DNA of 41,919 nucleotides from Nitrospirota bacterium (lineage in GTDB: Bacteria; Nitrospirota; Thermodesulfovibrionia; UBA6902), in assembly GCA_016222915.1 (NCBI GenBank), contig JACRQA010000049.1, positions 1 through 41,919 on the forward strand. The letters run 5' to 3'. Below, piece by piece: positions 1 to 8,280 of this stretch. The notes below the pieces were generated by a model, which saw only the letters and a list, made by a program, of their open reading frames with translations, did no database searches and had not been told where the DNA came from. Each line of letters opens with the position of its first letter. Position 1 is the first letter of the stretch. The position numbers were made by a program, and so were the translations under genes.

Positions 1-108
1 GAGCAGTGCGGGACCGCAATAGAAAACGCCACCATGTATGAAAAAACAAAGAAGGATTATGATGACATCATGAGATACATGGACGGGGCCGTGCACGAGA
101 AGGAATAG
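1..108 (+). CDS. C-terminal end of an unidentified protein (partial)
   Basis: An open frame enters from the left edge and gives 35 residues before a TAG stop at 106-108. The tail is hydrophilic and charged (ends DGAVHEKE), with a helical look. It is too short to assign to a family. It converges on the DUF4416 gene, whose stop lies about 30 bases away on the other strand. I see no terminator hairpin between the two. Confidence 0.55.
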   Translation, partial: EQCGTAIENATMYEKTKKDYDDIMRYMDGAVHEKE

Positions 109-139
109 AGGCTTTGCGCATTCGATAATATTGAGTACA

Positions 140-685
140 TCATTGAGCAGGACTTGACCGTTTCTTCATTTCTGTTTTGAACAATTCCCTGGCTGTTTTA
201 AAAATGTCCCAATACTCTTTCGTCTTGTAATCAGGGAATGTGTAAGGCAGGGTCTGATAATCTTTGCCTGAATACATAAGCGTCACTTCACCGTAGATCC
301 CATTATCAAGATATATCCTGTGTGAAAAATCCTTTGTTGATGCGAGAACGATTTTAGCTGCGTCTAAATAACCCGGATCGAGATTTATCTGCCTTCCGCC
401 CTTATCATTCAGATGCCGGTTTTCAAGTTCCATGGTTTTTAATTTAATATCAGCGATTGCCCCTGGGTGAATCAAATTTTCAAAGAATATGAACTTGCGC
501 TTCAGCCCTTCTCCCATTTCTTTTTCATAATACTTGGTATGCTCCCAGGGAAGGACAGGACTTACCAGGTCCATCGGTCCGAAGATGTGACAAAGGTCAT
601 CGGATAGTTGATCAATCAGGGACATATCCTGAGACAGCATGCCGATGAACAGTTTGACGGGGTGTGGTCCGACTATTTTTCCCAT
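140..685 (-). CDS. DUF4416 family protein
   Basis: This 181-residue protein looks like the DUF4416 family, which is about this long, common in Nitrospirota, deltaproteobacteria and other anaerobes, and has no established function. The N-terminal PVKLFIGMLS segment and the later YLDNGIYGEVTLMY and YPDYKT-like segments are what I recognise. There is no signal peptide or membrane segment, so it is probably cytosolic. The start is two bases beyond the stop of the upstream acyltransferase, which suggests co-transcription and possible translational coupling. The family call comes from recall of the sequence pattern, not from a search. Confidence 0.75.
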   Translation of the reverse strand: MGKIVGPHPVKLFIGMLSQDMSLIDQLSDDLCHIFGPMDLVSPVLPWEHTKYYEKEMGEGLKRKFIFFENLIHPGAIADIKLKTMELENRHLNDKGGRQINLDPGYLDAAKIVLASTKDFSHRIYLDNGIYGEVTLMYSGKDYQTLPYTFPDYKTKEYWDIFKTARELFKTEMKKRSSPAQ

Positions 686-687
686 TA

Positions 688-2661
688 TTACAACCCCATC
701 ATGGATAACTCATCTGAATATAAAACTCTCATTTTTTCTCCCAATAACTTCGAAAACTCCACTGAAAAATGATCGCCGTCGTAAAAGGCCGGCACGCCAC
801 TTATTTCCGTCAGGCAATTTTTTAATAAACTCCCGTCACAAAACAAACCCACTTCGTCCACATAGAGGAAGTTAGTGCGGGCCATAGGCATGTTAAGAAT
901 TTTATCTTTGTCATTGCCGGCAAAATACTCAACAAACCTTGGCTCTTTGCAATAGCTTGAATTTCCAAATCGATTAATTATATCACTGCAACGATAGGGG
1001 CGGACCCCGAAATAACCGCTAAAGAAAATTGTGTTGATATGTTTGTGTGTTTTAGTTATATGCTCCAGTATTTCCATTAACCCCTCTCCCCACGACAGTG
1101 GCTTATACGCTCTGAATGCGATAATATCCAGGCTGCTGATAAACTTCTCATTATTGAGCATGTCAGCCCTATATGAGCAGTGCAATTGACTGTTATTTAT
1201 TGTATTAATGACCCTGCCTTTCTCCAGTTTAAATCCACAACCGTAACTTGATCCAAAGGAGATGATATTTATGTTATTTCTCTGTCCATATTGAGATGTC
1301 AATGCATTGTATGCATCAAGTTCATGTGAATTCCCGAATGTAAGGATTTGCATGTCAGCATTTTTATTGCAATGAGCAAGATCCGTAATATTGCAGCCTC
1401 TTCCGGATTCCAAATAATATTGAAATCGCTTTTCCCCTGCGGTCGTAATTTCATCAATCGAAATAAAAGCGGATTTATTATTAAACCTCGACTCCCAGCC
1501 ATTATTTGCCCGTAAGACAGAGGCAGGCAGTATGATAACAAGCGCCGACATAACGCATACGGTCCCAAACCTTCGCGGCGATAATGAGGTGTTTGTCCTT
1601 CGTCTAAACGGGCGCTCCACAAAGCGGTACATTAATACAGCAGCAATAATACATACCGCCATTATGATCCACTGCTCCCTGAATGTCAGCCGGTCCAGTT
1701 TATAGTATCTGTACAAAACAATTATCGGCCAATGGACAAGGTACAGCGAATAACTGATCAACCCCACACCGACCGCTGCAGGGTTATTGAGTAATCTCCC
1801 GACATGCCTGGCTGTCCCGCTGTAAATTACAAGCGCAGCCCCAATGCAGGGCATGAGTGCGTTGTATGATGGGAACACGGTATCTTCCGTGTATGTGAAT
1901 ACCGCGTAGGCAATCATTGCCAGACCGATGGCTACCAAAGGCTCAAGAAGCATCTTGTTTTTGGGTTGATATTTTATCAGCCAAACAAGGGAGGCCCCTA
2001 CGGCAAATTCAAACACACGAAACGGCATTAAATAAAAAATGGCGGATGCCCCATCGGCAAACCATGCAGCTACCCCCGGTGATAATTTTGATAGAACGGA
2101 AAGCTCCCCGCCTAAGAACACATGATTCAGATAAAAACTGACGACGCCGGCAATAAACACGGTAATAAGAGCTGTAAACTTAGGGGCCTTCAACAACAGA
2201 AACACAAAAAGTACGGGCCAAACAAGATAGAATTGCTCTTCCACACCTAAAGACCATGTATGCAGGAGCGGTTTAAAGCCTGAGTCCGCATCAAAGTATC
2301 CGCTTTCCCGCCAAAAAAATATATTTGAAACAGATGCGATGGCCCATATCAGCGAACCGGCAAAGCGCTTAAGATAATCAGGAGACAAGAGCAGGCAGGC
2401 AAATATGCCGCTGAGAGCCAGTGTAAAAAAAAGAGCCGGGAACAACCTTCTCGCGCGACGCACATAAAAATTGGAGAAATTGAAAGTTTTTGTCTCCAAA
2501 ACCTCGTCATGTATAATGCGGGTAATCAAATAACCGCTTATTACAAAAAATACATCAACTCCAACAAACCCGCCGCTGAAATGTTTAAAGCCTGCATGAA
2601 ACAGCAAGACTGAAAGAACTGCTACCGATCTTAGTCCATCTATGTCGGGGCGGTATTTCAT
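688..2661 (-). CDS. Membrane acyltransferase with C-terminal SGNH domain (OafA/YrhL type)
   Basis: At 657 residues this is the usual size of the two-domain O-acyltransferases that acetylate cell-surface polysaccharides. Residues 1 to about 370 form the acyltransferase-3 domain: a start motif RPDIDGLRSVAVL, a likely catalytic His in LLFHAG, the VDVFFVISGYLIT motif and about ten membrane helices. The C-terminal 280 residues should face the periplasm and resemble an SGNH hydrolase, with FGNSHELD near residue 440 and DGDHFS near residue 630 as the Ser and Asp-His blocks. The target glycan cannot be read from the sequence. It lies upstream of, and probably in one operon with, the DUF4416 gene. Confidence 0.9.
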   Translation of the reverse strand: MKYRPDIDGLRSVAVLSVLLFHAGFKHFSGGFVGVDVFFVISGYLITRIIHDEVLETKTFNFSNFYVRRARRLFPALFFTLALSGIFACLLLSPDYLKRFAGSLIWAIASVSNIFFWRESGYFDADSGFKPLLHTWSLGVEEQFYLVWPVLFVFLLLKAPKFTALITVFIAGVVSFYLNHVFLGGELSVLSKLSPGVAAWFADGASAIFYLMPFRVFEFAVGASLVWLIKYQPKNKMLLEPLVAIGLAMIAYAVFTYTEDTVFPSYNALMPCIGAALVIYSGTARHVGRLLNNPAAVGVGLISYSLYLVHWPIIVLYRYYKLDRLTFREQWIIMAVCIIAAVLMYRFVERPFRRRTNTSLSPRRFGTVCVMSALVIILPASVLRANNGWESRFNNKSAFISIDEITTAGEKRFQYYLESGRGCNITDLAHCNKNADMQILTFGNSHELDAYNALTSQYGQRNNINIISFGSSYGCGFKLEKGRVINTINNSQLHCSYRADMLNNEKFISSLDIIAFRAYKPLSWGEGLMEILEHITKTHKHINTIFFSGYFGVRPYRCSDIINRFGNSSYCKEPRFVEYFAGNDKDKILNMPMARTNFLYVDEVGLFCDGSLLKNCLTEISGVPAFYDGDHFSVEFSKLLGEKMRVLYSDELSMMGL

Positions 2662-2689
2662 CGAGAGTTAAATGCTAATGTTGAGATAA

Positions 2690-2703
2690 AACTTCCGGAA
2701 GTT
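2690..2703. promoter_or_regulatory. 14-bp perfect palindrome upstream of the acyltransferase
   Basis: AACTTCCGGAAGTT is a perfect palindrome whose near edge is 28 bases upstream of the acyltransferase start, where a dimeric repressor could sit. The regulator is unknown. The rest of the 2662-2907 gap shows no further gene, tRNA or terminator that I can support. Confidence 0.3.
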
Positions 2704-2907
2704 CTTTATGTTTTTCTGAATTATCTCTGGACAAGCTGATGTGCATCCGGGAAATTGTCTATCAAATCCTTACTGAATTTTAACAAGAATATTGTCCAAA
2801 CTGCAAAAATCCGGATCATCACAAAGCGACCTAGAAATTTTCCGCCTGAAAGGGGTTCACAATTGATCCTGAAACAAAATTTGAGGAATTCGTTTAATTA
2901 AAATAAA

Positions 2908-3564
2908 CTATTGAGGCTGACACGTCTTGACACAAAGCCCGCAAATAAACTGCCCCACGTTGTGCGCCCTGGCAAAGTATTTCAGCTTTTCAAGACAGGC
3001 GACCTTGTCCCAGTCCTTGTATGATTCTTTTATAGCATTCACCGGACATATCTCGATGCACTTTTTGCATGCGCCGCAATCCTTTTCAACAGGAGCATCT
3101 GTCTTAAGCGGCATGTCGGTCAGGATGGTTGCAAGTCTGATCTTTGAGCCATATTCAGGGTGGACCATCAGATTGTTTCTTCCGATCCATCCAATGCCTG
3201 CGCGGAGGGCGATCATTTTATGTGACAGATGGGCTGTCTGTGCCTCCCAATCCACGATCTGGCTTGCAGGGATGGGCATGGCATTGTAGCCCTCGTTTTG
3301 AATCATGACTGAGAGTTTCGCCGCTGTCTGGTCGAGCAGCCAGTTGATCATTCTGTAGTTGTGCAGGTAGTGGCGCGTCGGGCCCATGATGCAGCCCCTT
3401 AACACTGCGGCGGAGACCCTTGATCCGATGCTGATCCCATAGGACAATCCTTCGGTCTGGTCAAGTGGGAGCGCGTCAAAATGTGGCCTGATGTCTTCTA
3501 TCTGTGCTACTCCGAATGCGGTTGCGCCTGAGGAATGTGCGATGGCCTTCAGTTTTTCATACAT
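2908..3564 (-). CDS. Two-[4Fe-4S]-cluster protein related to epoxyqueuosine reductase (QueG)
   Basis: The C-terminal third carries CGACKKCIEICPVNAI and then a second group, CGLCVKTCQP, the arrangement used for two [4Fe-4S] clusters in QueG-like proteins. The N-terminal part (GATAFGVAQIEDI, SIGSRVS) also resembles the QueG fold. At 218 residues it is clearly shorter than true QueG (roughly 310-380 residues) and stops just after the second cluster. It is therefore better called a QueG-related Fe-S protein of unknown substrate than epoxyqueuosine reductase itself. It follows tlpA by four bases, so the two are co-transcribed and a redox link is plausible. Confidence 0.8.
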   Translation of the reverse strand: MYEKLKAIAHSSGATAFGVAQIEDIRPHFDALPLDQTEGLSYGISIGSRVSAAVLRGCIMGPTRHYLHNYRMINWLLDQTAAKLSVMIQNEGYNAMPIPASQIVDWEAQTAHLSHKMIALRAGIGWIGRNNLMVHPEYGSKIRLATILTDMPLKTDAPVEKDCGACKKCIEICPVNAIKESYKDWDKVACLEKLKYFARAHNVGQFICGLCVKTCQPQ

Positions 3565-3568
3565 CAGG

Positions 3569-4084
3569 CTATAACCACTTCTCGATCAGAGCGATCTGTT
3601 CCTGGCTGTCCCAGGCCTTCGGACCGACCAGCTTTTCCCTGACTATTCCCTCTTTATCAATGATAAAGGTCTCAGGCACTCCGGTAATGCCATATTTTTT
3701 CGCGGCCTCGTTTTCACGACTTATGAGAGTGGGGAAATTGATAGTATGTGTCCTTTTATAAGGGACGAGATTTGAGGGGTCGTCCCTGAACAGCATGCCG
3801 AGCATCTGAAAGGGTTTGCCCTGCATTTTATTATAAAGGACATCTTTTGTGGGCATCTCCGATTCGCATGTCGCGCACCATGTTGCCCAGAAACTGATAA
3901 ACACAACCTTCCCCCGCAGGTCTGAGAGCTTCCACATCTGACCGGTGGAATCAGGGTAGTTGAAATCAGGGGCAGGCTTGCCTACTGACGCTATTTCTTC
4001 ATATTCTTTCGTCCCGGGCATAAGAAACAGCAGCGCGGCCCCGATCGCAACAATAATTATTAAAATGGGTCCCTTGTATTTCAT
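3569..4084 (-). CDS. TlpA-family thiol-disulfide oxidoreductase, membrane-anchored
   Basis: The 171-residue protein starts with a short cytoplasmic stretch and a single hydrophobic helix (residues 5-22, ILIIIVAIGAALLFL) acting as an uncleaved anchor. A thioredoxin-fold domain follows, with the redox motif in WATWCATCESEMP (CATC) and the cis-Pro segment GVPETFIID. These are hallmarks of the TlpA/ResA group, which reduces disulfides outside the membrane, often for cytochrome c assembly. No cytochrome or Ccm gene lies nearby, so the client is unknown. A good Shine-Dalgarno (GGAGG) precedes the ATG. The QueG-like gene follows in the same operon. Confidence 0.9.
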   Translation of the reverse strand: MKYKGPILIIIVAIGAALLFLMPGTKEYEEIASVGKPAPDFNYPDSTGQMWKLSDLRGKVVFISFWATWCATCESEMPTKDVLYNKMQGKPFQMLGMLFRDDPSNLVPYKRTHTINFPTLISRENEAAKKYGITGVPETFIIDKEGIVREKLVGPKAWDSQEQIALIEKWL

Positions 4085-4201
4085 GAATTATCCTCCATGC
4101 ATCTTGAATGCAGTTATTCTAAATATTAAATATGAAAACAGTATGAAACAGTGGTATTTATTATACCCTAATGCCGAGACCTTAATCTCCCGCAAATAAA
4201 A

Positions 4202-4672
4202 TCATACGGCTTTCAGAAGGCATACAGCCTGCGCTGCTATTCCTTCGCCCTTTCCAATAAACCCCATGCCTTCATTGGTCTTGGCTTTTATATTGACTGC
4301 GCCGGACGGTGTCCCTGCGGCTGAAATGTTTTTTTTCATTCTCTCTATATGCGGCTGGAGCTTTGGTCTTTCCGCTATGACAGTGGAGTCGATCCATGAA
4401 ATCTCAAAGCCCTTCTGCTTCACGAGCTCTACGGTATTTGAAAGCAGGTCAATGCTTGAGGCGTCTTTCCATTTACTGTCCGTGTCCGGGAAGTGGGTCC
4501 CGATGTCGCCCATTCCGAGCGCTCCAAGCAAAGCATCGATGATTGCGTGGCACAATACATCGGCGTCGGAATGCCCAAGAAGCCCCTTTTCAAAAGGGAT
4601 GTCCACCCCGCCGATTATAAGCTTTCTTCCCTCGACCAGCCTGTGCGAATCATATCCTGTGCCGATTCTCAT
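4202..4672 (-). CDS. ispF: 2-C-methyl-D-erythritol 2,4-cyclodiphosphate synthase
   Basis: IspF cyclises CDP-methylerythritol 2-phosphate in the non-mevalonate isoprenoid pathway. The 156-residue length is normal. Visible signatures are [12 protein letters not shown] (metal-binding Asp8 and His10), [19 protein letters not shown], and the C-terminal [19 protein letters not shown]. The start overlaps the end of ispD by four bases (ATGA), so translation is coupled and the two consecutive-pathway enzymes are made together. Nothing is odd about the sequence. Confidence 0.97.
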   Translation of the reverse strand: MRIGTGYDSHRLVEGRKLIIGGVDIPFEKGLLGHSDADVLCHAIIDALLGALGMGDIGTHFPDTDSKWKDASSIDLLSNTVELVKQKGFEISWIDSTVIAERPKLQPHIERMKKNISAAGTPSGAVNIKAKTNEGMGFIGKGEGIAAQAVCLLKAV

Positions 4673-5388
4673 AATGAAACTTGTTCCTTGCCGAGTAAAT
4701 ATTCTACCATCTTAAGGTCCTCCGGTGTCGTGACCTTTATATTAAAGGGACTGCCCGTGATTATCCTGACCCTGCCGCCTGTCCTTTCCATAAGGGCCGC
4801 ATCGTCTGTTGCATAAAAGCCTTCCTCATAGGCCTTGTCATACGCCATTTTGATCGCTGTGAAAGAAAAAAACTGCGGGGTCTGGACAGCCCTGACCTTC
4901 TCACGGTCTAATGTGGAAACAACAATCCCGCCTCCGTCGATTTCTTTAATAGTGTCCTTCACAGGGACTCCGGGAATTACTCCGTCAACGTCTTTTATTC
5001 CTTCCATAAGTTTATCGACCATGCCTTCGGGGACAAACGGCCTGACACCATCATGGATTAATACATAACTGCCCCTGCAGATATCAACCCCGTCCTTTTC
5101 AATAAGTCTCAGGGCATTATAAATTGAGTCCTGCCTTTCCGGCCCTCCGGGCGCAACCCGTTTGATCTTGTCCAGATGATATTCTTTTACCATTTCATTG
5201 AAGCGGCCCGTGTCCTCCTGCCTGATTACAGGGATTATTTCTGATATAGAGACTTCACTATGGAGACGTCTTAAGGTATGGATGAGAAGAGGGACGCCGT
5301 TTATGCCGACAAATGTCTTTCTCCTGGACGGGTCGAACCTTTTGCCGAGTCCTGCTGAAGGCACTATGGCGATTATCTTTGTATCCAT
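4669..5388 (-). CDS. ispD: 2-C-methyl-D-erythritol 4-phosphate cytidylyltransferase
   Basis: IspD transfers CMP from CTP to methylerythritol 4-phosphate. The 239-residue protein has the nucleotide-binding start [11 protein letters not shown], the RQDSIYNAL segment, the HDGVRPFV motif, and [13 protein letters not shown] near the C-terminus, all typical of the family. It is the first gene of an ispD-ispF pair. The spacer upstream holds an inverted-repeat element (5411-5561) that separates it from the PIN/TRAM gene, which reads in the same direction. Confidence 0.96.
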   Translation of the reverse strand: MDTKIIAIVPSAGLGKRFDPSRRKTFVGINGVPLLIHTLRRLHSEVSISEIIPVIRQEDTGRFNEMVKEYHLDKIKRVAPGGPERQDSIYNALRLIEKDGVDICRGSYVLIHDGVRPFVPEGMVDKLMEGIKDVDGVIPGVPVKDTIKEIDGGGIVVSTLDREKVRAVQTPQFFSFTAIKMAYDKAYEEGFYATDDAALMERTGGRVRIITGSPFNIKVTTPEDLKMVEYLLGKEQVSL

Positions 5389-5410
5389 TTACCTCAACTA
5401 ATGATTTTAA

Positions 5411-5561
5411 ATGATGCAGGTGTTGGGAACTGATCTATTTTTCGATACCTTAAACGCAATTTCAATCAAGGGGGCGATGTCTATTTTCATTCAAAGCTGT
5501 GTACATAATTTGATTATAAGTTCATCAAGTTAAATAGGTTAGTTACCAGCGCCTGCATTAT
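5411..5561. mobile_element. MITE-like element with 30-bp imperfect terminal inverted repeats
   Basis: The left end (5411-5440) and the reverse complement of the right end (5532-5561) agree at 24 of 30 positions, both beginning AT(A/G)ATGCAGG. The 151-bp interval has no open frame of note. The same outer sequence, ATAATGCAGGCG, bounds a smaller palindromic element at 24144-24211, so this looks like a non-autonomous family. I see no clear target-site duplication. The element fills almost all of the spacer between ispD and the PIN/TRAM gene. Confidence 0.5.
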
Positions 5562-5566
5562 CCGGC

Positions 5567-6571
5567 TTAATGCCGGGCCATCTGGCGCTCTTCCCTGTCT
5601 GCTTCTTCCTTGAGTTTCGCAAAGATCATTCTCCCTGCCGTTGTCTGGAGAACGCTTGTAACAACCACGTCCAGCTGCTGGTTTATCTTCTTCCTCGCAT
5701 TATCTACGACAACCATCGTCCCGTCATCAAGATACCCTACCCCCTGGTTCGATTCCTTGCCTTCCTTTGATATGAAGATATTCATCGTCTCCCCTGGGAG
5801 CACAACGGGCTTCAATGCGTTCGCAAGCTCATTGAGATTGAGAACGGTGACACCCTGAAGCTCGGCCACTTTGTTAAGGTTAAAGTCATTGGTGATTATC
5901 TTGGCACCGATGAGCCTGGCCAATGCAACAAGTTTTGCGTCCACTTCCTTTATCTTCGGGAAATCTTCATCGACAATTTTTACAGTAATATTGTTCATCT
6001 TCTGGATCTTGTGCAGGATGTCCAGGCCCCTCCTCCCCCTTGCCCTTCTTAAGGAGTCCGCTGAATCCGCTATATGTTGGAGCTCCTGCAATATAAACTG
6101 GGGGATAACAAAAGTGCCTTCAATAAAGCCGGCCTCGCATACATCCACTATCCTGCCGTCTATTATTACGCTGGTATCGATGACCTTGGAATATCCTTCT
6201 TCCACCCTGCTTTTAAAGGCCTTAACAATGCTCGACAGGGTAAAGTCCTTCCCGGCCCGCAGACCAAGGAGAAGGCCGCTGTAGCCGAATACCGTATTAA
6301 AGATAACGCCGATATAGGTACCGTCCATGCTGGTAAAAATTGTCTTTAACGGCAGGTAGATCAATTTGGCGAACAACAGCCCGATCGATAAACCCGCCAA
6401 TCCGCCAATCACGGTCCCGAAACCGACCATCGTCAATACATACTCCAGGGCCAATGCAATGACCCCGACACCGGCGCCCCACAAGAGGCCCTGGTAATTC
6501 AGGCCCTCTCTTATTCCTATAGCAAATCCTCCTGCCACAAATACGAGGAAAAATATGATCTTGTATAACAT
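5567..6571 (-). CDS. PIN/TRAM-domain membrane protein (YacL-like)
   Basis: Residues 1 to about 120 hold four hydrophobic helices with glycine-rich turns. A PIN nuclease-like domain follows (KVIDTSVIIDGRIVDVCEAG, then ITNDFNLNKVAEL with acidic residues that would bind metal). The C-terminal 80 residues form a TRAM-type nucleic-acid-binding domain (GVGYLDDGTMVVVDNARK). The 334-residue length matches the YacL family, which often sits next to ispD in bacteria, as here, although an inverted-repeat element now separates them. The function is unproven; an RNase or RNA-binding role is inferred from the domains. It lies 16 bases after the HtrA gene, probably in one transcript. Confidence 0.92.
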   Translation of the reverse strand: MLYKIIFFLVFVAGGFAIGIREGLNYQGLLWGAGVGVIALALEYVLTMVGFGTVIGGLAGLSIGLLFAKLIYLPLKTIFTSMDGTYIGVIFNTVFGYSGLLLGLRAGKDFTLSSIVKAFKSRVEEGYSKVIDTSVIIDGRIVDVCEAGFIEGTFVIPQFILQELQHIADSADSLRRARGRRGLDILHKIQKMNNITVKIVDEDFPKIKEVDAKLVALARLIGAKIITNDFNLNKVAELQGVTVLNLNELANALKPVVLPGETMNIFISKEGKESNQGVGYLDDGTMVVVDNARKKINQQLDVVVTSVLQTTAGRMIFAKLKEEADREERQMARH

Positions 6572-6587
6572 TTTTCTCTCCTCTTTT

Positions 6588-8063
6588 TTAAGAATATGTT
6601 TTCAATGTGATATAAAACTTATTACCGCCTCTGTTAATAAAGAGTAAAACCGTATCTCCATCCCTTATGCCGGGGAGTATCTTATTGAAATCATTTATGT
6701 CCCTGATCCTTTTCTTATTGACTTCCTGGATCAGGTCCCCTTTCTTCAGTCCGGCCTCTTCAGCAATGCTGTCAGGATCGACTTTTACAATTACAACGCC
6801 CTTGTCGTTTTTTGAGAGTCCCAGTTGTTTGGCAATGTCCCGTGTAAGGTCCATGACGCTCATGCCGACCAGCGCCTTCTCTTCTGTAATCTCCTCATCA
6901 GGGGAATCATCCTGTTCAGCAAGGGCAAGCTCCTGGGGATATTCTGTTACACCGACATTCGCTGAAAAGGTTTTGCCGTTACGCAGGACCTCCAGTTTGA
7001 TCTTGCTTCCCACTTTGCTCTGAGACACTGTGTTTCTCAGAGACTCAACATTTCTGATTTCCTTACCGTTTATCTCAAGGATCACGTCCCCCCTCCTGAT
7101 CCCTGCCTTCTCGGCAGGACTAGCTTTAAATACGTCCGTAACTAGAGCGCCGGAAGACTTCTTCAGGTTAAATTCACTGGCGAGCTCCGGGGTCAGGTTC
7201 TGTATCGTTATACCCAGCCATCCTCGTGTGACCTTGCCCTCATTCATGAGCTGAGTCATAACGGATTTGGCCATATTGCTCGGCACCGCAAAACCTATCC
7301 CCTGATATCCCCCGGTCCGTGAAAAGATGGCGGTATTGATGCCTACCAGCTCACCTTTTATATTTACAAGCGGCCCCCCTGAATTACCGGGGTTAATAGC
7401 TGCATCGGTCTGAATAAAGTCTTCATAATCCGCGATACCCACATTGGCCCTGCCGAGGGCGCTGACAATGCCCATCGTGACCGTATGGCCTAAACTATAG
7501 GGATTGCCGAATGCAAGCACAAACTCGCCGACCTGCAGCTTGTCGGAATCCCCCCATTTTATTGCAGGAAGGTTTGTTGCGGGTATTTTTATTATCGCAA
7601 GGTCTGTCTTCGGGTCCGTGCCGATAATTTTACCTTTATAATTCTGCTGATCAAATAGTGTCACCTTGATTTCATCGGATTTTTCCACAACGTGATTATT
7701 GGTGATTATATATCCGTCAGAAGATACTACGACCCCCGAGCCCAGGCTCTGTTCCTTCCACTTTTTCGGGATGTCAAAAGACTCAAAGTAATCATTGAGC
7801 GGGCCTTCGAAGGAATGGGGGTTCGGCGAAATGTCTTTACGCGCAACGGTCTTTGAAGTAGAGATATTTGCAACGACCGGGCTTATAACATTGGCCACTC
7901 CGGAGAAGGCCGCGTTTTCCCCTGAAAGCTCTTTAGGCAACTGGAGATTGTACATATAAGGAGGGACGGCCGGTCTGGAGGAGAAAAAATCCGTTCTGTT
8001 GCCGATGATATACCCTGATACCAAGGCCACTACTATTAATACAACTATTGTTATTTTCTTCAT
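6588..8063 (-). CDS. HtrA/Deg-type periplasmic serine protease, two PDZ domains
   Basis: The 491-residue protein starts with a hydrophobic signal segment (residues 3-21). The trypsin-like domain carries the full triad: His124 in TNNHVV, Asp154 in KTDLAII and Ser228 in NPGNSGGPL. Two PDZ domains follow (about 285-380 and 400-485), the usual DegP/DegQ order. These proteases degrade or refold damaged envelope proteins. A sigma70-like promoter places the predicted transcription start almost on the ATG, and there is no Shine-Dalgarno, so the mRNA may be leaderless. It is divergent from bioA and is followed by the PIN/TRAM gene. Confidence 0.95.
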   Translation of the reverse strand: MKKITIVVLIVVALVSGYIIGNRTDFFSSRPAVPPYMYNLQLPKELSGENAAFSGVANVISPVVANISTSKTVARKDISPNPHSFEGPLNDYFESFDIPKKWKEQSLGSGVVVSSDGYIITNNHVVEKSDEIKVTLFDQQNYKGKIIGTDPKTDLAIIKIPATNLPAIKWGDSDKLQVGEFVLAFGNPYSLGHTVTMGIVSALGRANVGIADYEDFIQTDAAINPGNSGGPLVNIKGELVGINTAIFSRTGGYQGIGFAVPSNMAKSVMTQLMNEGKVTRGWLGITIQNLTPELASEFNLKKSSGALVTDVFKASPAEKAGIRRGDVILEINGKEIRNVESLRNTVSQSKVGSKIKLEVLRNGKTFSANVGVTEYPQELALAEQDDSPDEEITEEKALVGMSVMDLTRDIAKQLGLSKNDKGVVIVKVDPDSIAEEAGLKKGDLIQEVNKKRIRDINDFNKILPGIRDGDTVLLFINRGGNKFYITLKTYS

Positions 8064-8070
8064 TTTCTAA

Positions 8071-8099
8071 ATTATAACGTGGTTACCGGATGATGTAAA
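8071..8099 (-). promoter_or_regulatory. Sigma70-like promoter of the HtrA gene
   Basis: On the minus strand TTTACA (8094-8099) and a perfect TATAAT (8071-8076) are separated by exactly 17 bases. Only seven bases lie between the -10 box and the start codon, so initiation would occur at or next to the ATG. Confidence 0.55.
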
Positions 8100-8195
8100 A
8101 TTATAATATAACACACAGTAATTATTATATAAGCAAAAGATGAAAATATAGTGAATGATATCAGATGCTTTGACATTTTAAATTACCAATGGTAA

Positions 8196-8279
8196 CTTCA
8201 GTAGCAAGTAAGAAGTGTGACGTCAGAAATGAGAAGTAAAGGAACTGCTTTAAACTTATAACTTCTAACTTGAATATAT
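8196..8279. repeat. Degenerate AACTT/AGAAGT short repeats abutting bioA
   Basis: The right end shows 7-bp steps (AACTTAT, AACTTCT, AACTTGA). The left part holds inverted and degenerate copies (AAGTAAGAAGT, GAGAAGTAAAGG). The repeat runs up to the bioA start codon, and no Shine-Dalgarno is left there. Confidence 0.45.
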
Positions 8280-8280
8280 T

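Noticed and set aside
4266-4816. Plus-strand frames of 149 and 107 codons opposite ispF and ispD
   Set aside because: Antisense shadows of two well-conserved enzymes.
5871-6284. Plus-strand frame of 137 codons opposite the PIN/TRAM gene
   Set aside because: It is antisense to a clear conserved gene and has no recognisable domain.
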